From: Teichococcus coralli
GTDB taxonomy: Bacteria; Pseudomonadota; Alphaproteobacteria; Acetobacterales; Acetobacteraceae
Length of the DNA stretch: 64,000 nt
NCBI RefSeq assembly: GCF_009829925.1
Contig: NZ_SNVJ01000014.1
Coordinates: 1 to 64,000 of the forward strand
Direction: 5' to 3'
Below are positions 59,520-64,000 of this stretch, in pieces (positions within the stretch are counted from its first letter, which is position 1; each line of letters starts with the position of its first letter). The notes under the pieces were generated by a model that did not search any database, was not told the origin of the DNA, and saw only the letters and a list, made by a program, of their open reading frames with translations. Position numbers and translations under genes: made by a program.

Positions 59520-61112
59520 ATGAAACGGATCTCCTTCCGCGCGGTGGCTGCCGCCATCGCCGCGTTAGCTTCCGCCCTGGCGGGCCATGCGGCCGCCACT
59601 GCGCAGGAACTCCGGGTCGGCGTGCGCGCCGCGCTCGACACCGCCGACCCCGCCAGCTCCTACTCGCCCAACCGCAACATCACGCTGCAGATCTACGAGC
59701 CGCTGCTGCTGCAGGACGCCTCGCTGAAGCCGGTGGCCGGCCTCGCCGTCGCCTGGCGCATGCGCGACCCGACGACCTGGGAGTTCACCCTGCGCGAAGG
59801 CGTCAAGTTCCACGACGGCTCGCCGCTGACGCCGGAGGATGTCGCCGCCACCATCGCCCGCAACATGGCGACCGAGGTACCGCAGACCTACAAGTCCGAT
59901 ATCCGCGAGATCGTCTCGGTCGAGGCGGAGGGGCCGCGCACCGTGATCCTGCGCACGCGCGCCCCGTCACCGCAGCTGCCCTTCGGCATCGCCACCTTCG
60001 GCATCGTTTCCGCGCGCGCCACCAGGGATGCCACGCCGGAGGACTTCCGTGGCAAGGCGGCGATCGGCACCGGCCCTTACCGCTGGAGCGAATGGACGCC
60101 GGGCCAGGGCGTGACGCTGACGCGCAACCCGGACTACTGGGGCGCCAAGCCGCATTGGGACAAGGTGCAGTTCCGCTTCGTGCCGAACGACAGCGCGCGC
60201 GTCGCCTCGCTGCTGGCCGGCGACCTCGACGTGATCGACGCCGTGCCGCCGGGCCTGACGCAGCGCATCGAAGCGTCGAGCAACGCGCACCTCCTTTCCA
60301 CCACCGCCATCATGATGCTGTACCTGCAGCTGGAGATGGGGCGCGCGCAGTCGCCCTACGTGACGGATGCCGATGGCAAGCCGCTGCCGAAGAACCCGTT
60401 TCAGGACATCCGGGTACGGCATGCGCTGAGCTACGCCATCAACCGGGCCGGCATCGCCGACCGTGCCATGGAGGGCGCTGCGGAGCCGGCCGGCCAGTTC
60501 ATGGCGCCAGGCCTCGACAACCACGACCCCGCGCTGAAGCCGCTGCCCTACGACCCGGCTAAGGCGCGTGCGCTGCTGGCCGAGGCCGGCTATCCGAAGG
60601 GCTTCAACATCACGCTGGCCTGCTCAAACGACCGCTATCCCGGCGATGCGCGCGTCTGCCAGGCGCTGGGGCAGATGCTGGGCGCCGTGGGCATCAAGAC
60701 GCAGGTGGAGACGGTGCCGATCTCCATCCTGTTCCGCCGCCGTTCGGCCGGACCCAACGGGTTGCCGGATGTGCCCGCCTTCATGCTCGGCTATGGTGCG
60801 CCGAACGGGCTGGCCACCTCGGCGCTCACCTCGCTGGTGCAGACGCAGGACCGCGACCGCGGGCGCGGCGGCAACAACTACACCGGCTATTCGAACCCGA
60901 AGCTCGACGCCATGATCGAGTCGGCGATGGTGGAGCCGGACGAGGCGAAGCGCGCCGCGCTGGTGCGCGAGGCGACGCATGTCGCCATCGGGGACACGCC
61001 GGTGGTGCCGGTCTATTTCACCAAGGCGATCTGGGGCCTGCGCCGCGACCTGACGCTGACGCCGCGTGCCGACTCCTTCACCTTCGTCGACACCATCAGG
61101 CCGGCGAAGTAG
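59520..61112 (+). CDS. ABC transporter substrate-binding protein, DppA/OppA family
   Basis: This 530-residue periplasmic binding protein has a signal peptide (about 1-30, ATAQE end). Family elements follow: RAALDTADPASSYSPNRN near residue 37, FTLREGVKFHDGSPLTPEDV near residue 89, IGTGPYRWSEW and FQDIRVRHALSYAINR near residue 296. It starts after a 237-bp gap without gene or clear leader; an obvious ribosome-binding site is lacking. It is convergent with the monooxygenase operon and has no permease beside it. It is the third orphan of its family in the window. Confidence 0.85.
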   Translation: MKRISFRAVAAAIAALASALAGHAAATAQELRVGVRAALDTADPASSYSPNRNITLQIYEPLLLQDASLKPVAGLAVAWRMRDPTTWEFTLREGVKFHDGSPLTPEDVAATIARNMATEVPQTYKSDIREIVSVEAEGPRTVILRTRAPSPQLPFGIATFGIVSARATRDATPEDFRGKAAIGTGPYRWSEWTPGQGVTLTRNPDYWGAKPHWDKVQFRFVPNDSARVASLLAGDLDVIDAVPPGLTQRIEASSNAHLLSTTAIMMLYLQLEMGRAQSPYVTDADGKPLPKNPFQDIRVRHALSYAINRAGIADRAMEGAAEPAGQFMAPGLDNHDPALKPLPYDPAKARALLAEAGYPKGFNITLACSNDRYPGDARVCQALGQMLGAVGIKTQVETVPISILFRRRSAGPNGLPDVPAFMLGYGAPNGLATSALTSLVQTQDRDRGRGGNNYTGYSNPKLDAMIESAMVEPDEAKRAALVREATHVAIGDTPVVPVYFTKAIWGLRRDLTLTPRADSFTFVDTIRPAK

Positions 61113-61120
61113 GTCCGGTT

Positions 61121-61141
61121 CCGGGAGGCGAGGCCTCCCGG
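61121..61141. terminator. Hairpin between convergent genes
   Basis: CCGGGAGGC and GCCTCCCGG form a perfect 9-bp stem with a 3-base loop, placed 9 bp after one stop and 24 bp from the opposing stop. It could end transcription from both sides, although only short T-runs follow. Confidence 0.6.
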
Positions 61142-61164
61142 GCTTCCGGCGTGCCGAGCCAGCC

Positions 61165-62517
61165 TCAGGTCGCGTAGCGGCTGGGCGGCACCGGGATGCC
61201 GAGGTGGTCCCGCAGCGTCGTGCCGGCGTAGTCGGTGCGGAACAGGCCGCGCCGCTGCAACTCCGGCACAATGTGTTCCACGATGTCCTCCAGCGGCTTC
61301 GGGTAGTAGGGAAAGAGCAGCATGAAGCCGTCGCAGGCGCCGGCGCGCAGCCATTCCTCCATGACGTCCGCCACCTTCGGCGGCGCGCCCACCAGCAGGT
61401 GGTGTCCGAGCGAGGCGCCAAGGTAGCGCGCCACCTGCCGGACAGTCAGGTTCTCGCGCCGGGCCTTGGCGACGAGGTGCTCCTGCCGCGCGCGCGCCGC
61501 GTTGCTCGGCGGCAGGTCGGGCAGCGGGCCGTCCAGCGGGAACTGCCGGATGTCGAGGTCGCCGCAGAGGCGGGAGAGCAGGTTCACCGCCGTCTCGTCG
61601 TCCACCAGCGCCTCCAGCGAGCGGTAATGCGCCTGCGCGGCCTCCTCGGTCGGGCCGGTGACGATCAGCAGGCCGGGCATGATCTTCACATGCGCGGGGT
61701 CGCGGCCATGGGCGGCGGCGCGCGCCTTCACGTCGCGGTAGAAGGCCTGCGCCTCGGCCAGGTCGCTCTGCGCGGTGAAGATCATGTCGGCGACGCGGGA
61801 GGCGAGCTGCCTGCCGGGGCCGGAGGAGCCGGCCTGGGCGATCACCGGGCGGCCCTGCGGGCAGCGGGGCAGGTTCAGCGGGCCGCGCACCCGGAAGTGC
61901 TTGCCGGCATGGTTCAGGATGTGCCCCCTGGCGGGGTCCAGGAACTGGCCGGTCTGCTTGTCGCGCGGGAAGGCGCCTTCGTCGAAGCTGTCCCATAGCC
62001 CCGTGGCAACGTCGAAGAACTCCTCGGCGCGCTCATAGCGTTCGGCGTGGTCGGGGTGGCGGTCGAAACCGAAATTGCCGGCCTCGTCCTCGATCTGCGA
62101 GGTGACGAGGTTCCAGCCGGCCCGCCCGCCGCTGAGATGGTCCACCGTGCCGAAGCGGCGCGCCAGGGTATAGGGGTCGCCATAGGTGGTGGTGGCGGTG
62201 GCCACCAGCCCGATACGGGAGGTCACTGGCGCCAGGGCTGCGATCAGCGTCGCCGGCTCGGGGAAGACCTGCCGCGCGGCGGTCGGGCGCCAGGGGCTGC
62301 CGCCATGCAGGGCGGCGCTGCCGTTCACCGCCGCCGTGTCCTGGAAGAAGATGCAATCGAGCTTGCCGCGCTCGGCGGCCTGCGCCATCGCGACGTAGTG
62401 CGCGAAGGACATGTCGGTTTCCGGCACGGCCTCGGGGTGGCGCCAGCCGGCCGAGTGGCTTCCGGGGGTGAAGAAGAAGGCCCCCAGATGCATGGCCGGC
62501 TCCATGGGCGGCGTCAT
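61165..62517 (-). CDS. Flavin-dependent monooxygenase, NtaA/SnaA/DszA group (LLM class)
   Basis: This 450-residue luciferase-like monooxygenase uses reduced FMN supplied by a separate reductase. Typical sequence includes HLGAFFFTPGSHSAGWRHP, LDCIFFQDTAAV near residue 54, HLSGGRAGWNLVTS, FDVATGLWDSFDEGAF and VIAQAGSSGPGRQLAS. Group members attack nitrilotriacetate, sulfones or pristinamycin-type substrates. The ATG overlaps the M20 stop by four bases (ATGA), so it is coupled to the amide-cleaving genes upstream. The substrate is probably an N- or S-containing organic compound. Confidence 0.87.
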   Translation of the reverse strand: MTPPMEPAMHLGAFFFTPGSHSAGWRHPEAVPETDMSFAHYVAMAQAAERGKLDCIFFQDTAAVNGSAALHGGSPWRPTAARQVFPEPATLIAALAPVTSRIGLVATATTTYGDPYTLARRFGTVDHLSGGRAGWNLVTSQIEDEAGNFGFDRHPDHAERYERAEEFFDVATGLWDSFDEGAFPRDKQTGQFLDPARGHILNHAGKHFRVRGPLNLPRCPQGRPVIAQAGSSGPGRQLASRVADMIFTAQSDLAEAQAFYRDVKARAAAHGRDPAHVKIMPGLLIVTGPTEEAAQAHYRSLEALVDDETAVNLLSRLCGDLDIRQFPLDGPLPDLPPSNAARARQEHLVAKARRENLTVRQVARYLGASLGHHLLVGAPPKVADVMEEWLRAGACDGFMLLFPYYPKPLEDIVEHIVPELQRRGLFRTDYAGTTLRDHLGIPVPPSRYAT

Positions 62518-63911
62518 CGGCCGGGCCAGGGCATCTCGCCCAGGTCCCAGAAGACCCCGGCGGCGATCTCCAGCCCCTCCCGCACCAGCGGGTAGAGGGC
62601 GTGCTCGTTCGGCGCGTGCTGCGAGCAGCCGCTGTAGGAATGCGGGATGTAGATGGTGGGCAGGCCGAGCGTCACCGCGAAGCTGTCGTTCGGCAGGGAG
62701 CCGCCGGCATTCGGCACGATCATCGGTGCCTTGCCCGTGGTGCGGCGGACGCTCTCCGCCACCAGGCGGGGCCAGGGGCCGTCCGGGTCCATGCGGGTCG
62801 CCTTCCACTCGGCGCCCGCCTTCACCGGCTGCACGGCGACGTCGGTGAAGCCCTGCGCGTCCAGGTGGCGGCGGATGGCGGGGAGGAAGGTCTCCACGTC
62901 GCGGTCCACGGTGTAGCGGATCTGGCAGCGCGCGAAGGCCTCCGGCGGCACGGCGTTGACCGGCGCGGAAGGGTTGCCGGTGGAATAGGCCAGCACCTCG
63001 AAGGTGTTCCAGCCAAAGACCTTCTCGGCGGCGGAAAGGCCGGGCTCGCCCCACCAGGCGTTGATCTCCGGCCCGTCGCTGCCGCCATCCACCCGGCAAT
63101 CGGCCAGGGCGCGGCGAACGTTGTCGGGGATGCGCTCCGGCACCAGGTCGCGCAGCAGCACCTCGCCGGTCGGCCCGACGAGGCTGGCGATGGCATGGGC
63201 GAGGCGGATGCCCGGATTGGCCAGCAGCCCGCCCCAGTTGCCGGAATGGTGCCCGCCCTCGCGGTACTTCACGCGCAGGTCGAAGCCGAGGGCGCCGCGC
63301 GTGCCGAGGGTGAGGGTCGGCACGTCCGGCACCAGGCGGGGGCCGTCGGAGGCGATCAGCACGTCGGCCTTCAGCAGGTCGCGCTGCTGCTGGCAGATCT
63401 CCTCGATGCCGGGGGAGCCGACCTCCTCGCTCATCTCCAGCAGCAGGGTGACGTTGTAGCCGAGCCGGCCGCCGCGCTGCTGGCGCACCGCCTCCATGGC
63501 CATCAGGTTGCCGGTGTGCTGGCCCTTGTTGTCGACGATGCCGCGGCCGTAGATCCGCTCGCCGCGCCGGGTCAGCACCCAGGGGGCGAGGACCTCCTCC
63601 CAGCCGGCATCCAGGCCCAGCACGGTGTCGCCATGGCCGTAGGTCAGCAGCGTCGGGAGGGAAGGGTCCTCGATGCGGCGGGCGATCAGGAATGGGCCGC
63701 CCTTGCCGGTCGGGTTCTCGAAGATCCGGCCGGTGAAGCCCTGGCGCTCCAGGTCCGGCAGGATTTCCTCGGCCAGATAGGCGAGGAGGTGCGGCGCGCT
63801 CGCCGGGTCCTGGCTGGCGGTGGGGATGGCGACGCGGCGGGCCATCACCTCCAGGTAGGGGCCATCCTCCAGCAGGGCGCGGGCGGCGGCGACGGCGGCT
63901 TCACGGGTCAT
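62514..63911 (-). CDS. M20 family metallopeptidase
   Basis: This 465-residue zinc hydrolase has His93/Asp95 in LTYGHGDTVLG, Asp127 in YGRGIVDNKGQH, Glu162/Glu163 in EMSEEVGSPG, and a late His in PHSYSGCSQHAPNE. A dimerisation lid occupies the middle. It belongs to the dipeptidase/carnosinase-like branch and differs from the shorter M20 enzyme at 6552. Its ATG overlaps the stop of the partial gene upstream (ATGA). It likely cleaves an amide or dipeptide within the same pathway as its neighbours. Confidence 0.88.
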   Translation of the reverse strand: MTREAAVAAARALLEDGPYLEVMARRVAIPTASQDPASAPHLLAYLAEEILPDLERQGFTGRIFENPTGKGGPFLIARRIEDPSLPTLLTYGHGDTVLGLDAGWEEVLAPWVLTRRGERIYGRGIVDNKGQHTGNLMAMEAVRQQRGGRLGYNVTLLLEMSEEVGSPGIEEICQQQRDLLKADVLIASDGPRLVPDVPTLTLGTRGALGFDLRVKYREGGHHSGNWGGLLANPGIRLAHAIASLVGPTGEVLLRDLVPERIPDNVRRALADCRVDGGSDGPEINAWWGEPGLSAAEKVFGWNTFEVLAYSTGNPSAPVNAVPPEAFARCQIRYTVDRDVETFLPAIRRHLDAQGFTDVAVQPVKAGAEWKATRMDPDGPWPRLVAESVRRTTGKAPMIVPNAGGSLPNDSFAVTLGLPTIYIPHSYSGCSQHAPNEHALYPLVREGLEIAAGVFWDLGEMPWPGR

Positions 63912-64000
63912 CGGGCGTTCTCCTGCCGGCGCAGCACCAGGGCACCGGAGGCGTCCATCCGTGCCTCCCAGCCGGGCGGCACCAGGGTCGTGGCGTCGAG
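63908..64000 (-). CDS. Hydantoinase/oxoprolinase-family protein, C-terminal end (partial)
   Basis: Only 30 codons lie in the window, cut by its right edge. They read LDATTLVPPGWEARMDASG, then ALVLRRQENAR and a stop. The DATTLVPPGW pattern is typical of the C-terminus of HyuA-type (hydantoinase A/5-oxoprolinase) proteins. The TGA overlaps the M20 start, so the genes form one operon. Confidence is limited by length. Confidence 0.6.
   Translation of the reverse strand, partial: LDATTLVPPGWEARMDASGALVLRRQENAR

Overview
The window is high-GC, densely coded DNA (64 kb, both strands) of the kind found in metabolically versatile Alphaproteobacteria. A GlpD-GlpSTPQUV-GlpK glycerol operon of the Rhizobium type, Ugp-type transport, an orphan TctC/Bug binding protein, two biotin-dependent acyl-CoA carboxylases, CaiB/BaiF CoA-transferases and several DppA-like binding proteins without permeases together suggest an Acetobacteraceae/Roseomonas-like or related Rhodospirillales bacterium. 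This taxonomic reading is inference. No rRNA, tRNA or CRISPR was seen.

Layout. 1-4962: decayed DNA with a multicopper-oxidase scrap, one clear gene for a papain-like protease fused to a serine hydrolase (981-3053), then about 1.9 kb without a recognisable gene. 4963-18009: solute uptake and amide/peptide metabolism (two DppA-family binding proteins, an M20 deacylase, a ugpBAEC operon with a broken LacI-type regulator beside it, a 3-hydroxyisobutyrate dehydrogenase relative and an amidase). 18135-23001: an IS3 scrap, then a signalling block, dcpA-like GGDEF/EAL and pruR-like pterin-binding protein on the minus strand, divergent from folE and a PTPS-like gene. 23579-27486: an orphan ParD-like antitoxin gene directly before a 1234-residue hybrid sensor kinase. 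27490-31546: an IS630 scrap and the methylcrotonyl-CoA carboxylase genes, preceded by a new 54-codon gene. 31840-35706: a Fur-box-preceded iron/siderophore ABC operon and a methyltransferase. 36024-38000: a secreted alkylsulfatase.

38436-40892: a tightly overlapping recombinase / conserved unknown / ScpA-like cassette followed by short tandem repeats. 41255-51322: glpR, glpD, glpSTPQUV and glpK, a complete glycerol uptake and catabolism locus. 51429-52698: one intact TctC/Bug binding protein and an internally deleted copy. 52762-59282: a three-subunit acyl-CoA carboxylase divergent from a GntR-type regulator, with a tandem-fused CaiB/BaiF CoA-transferase; a near-identical 13-bp motif occurs on both sides of the regulator. 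59520-64000: a DppA-family binding protein convergent with a minus-strand operon of a hydantoinase/oxoprolinase (partial), an M20 peptidase and a flavin-dependent monooxygenase.

The most interesting block is the pterin/c-di-GMP locus. A cysteine-free PruR-like periplasmic protein and an apparently bifunctional DcpA-like enzyme sit back to back with two pterin-biosynthetic genes, so ligand supply and sensing may be encoded together. The ScpA-recombinase cassette and the protease-hydrolase fusion come next.
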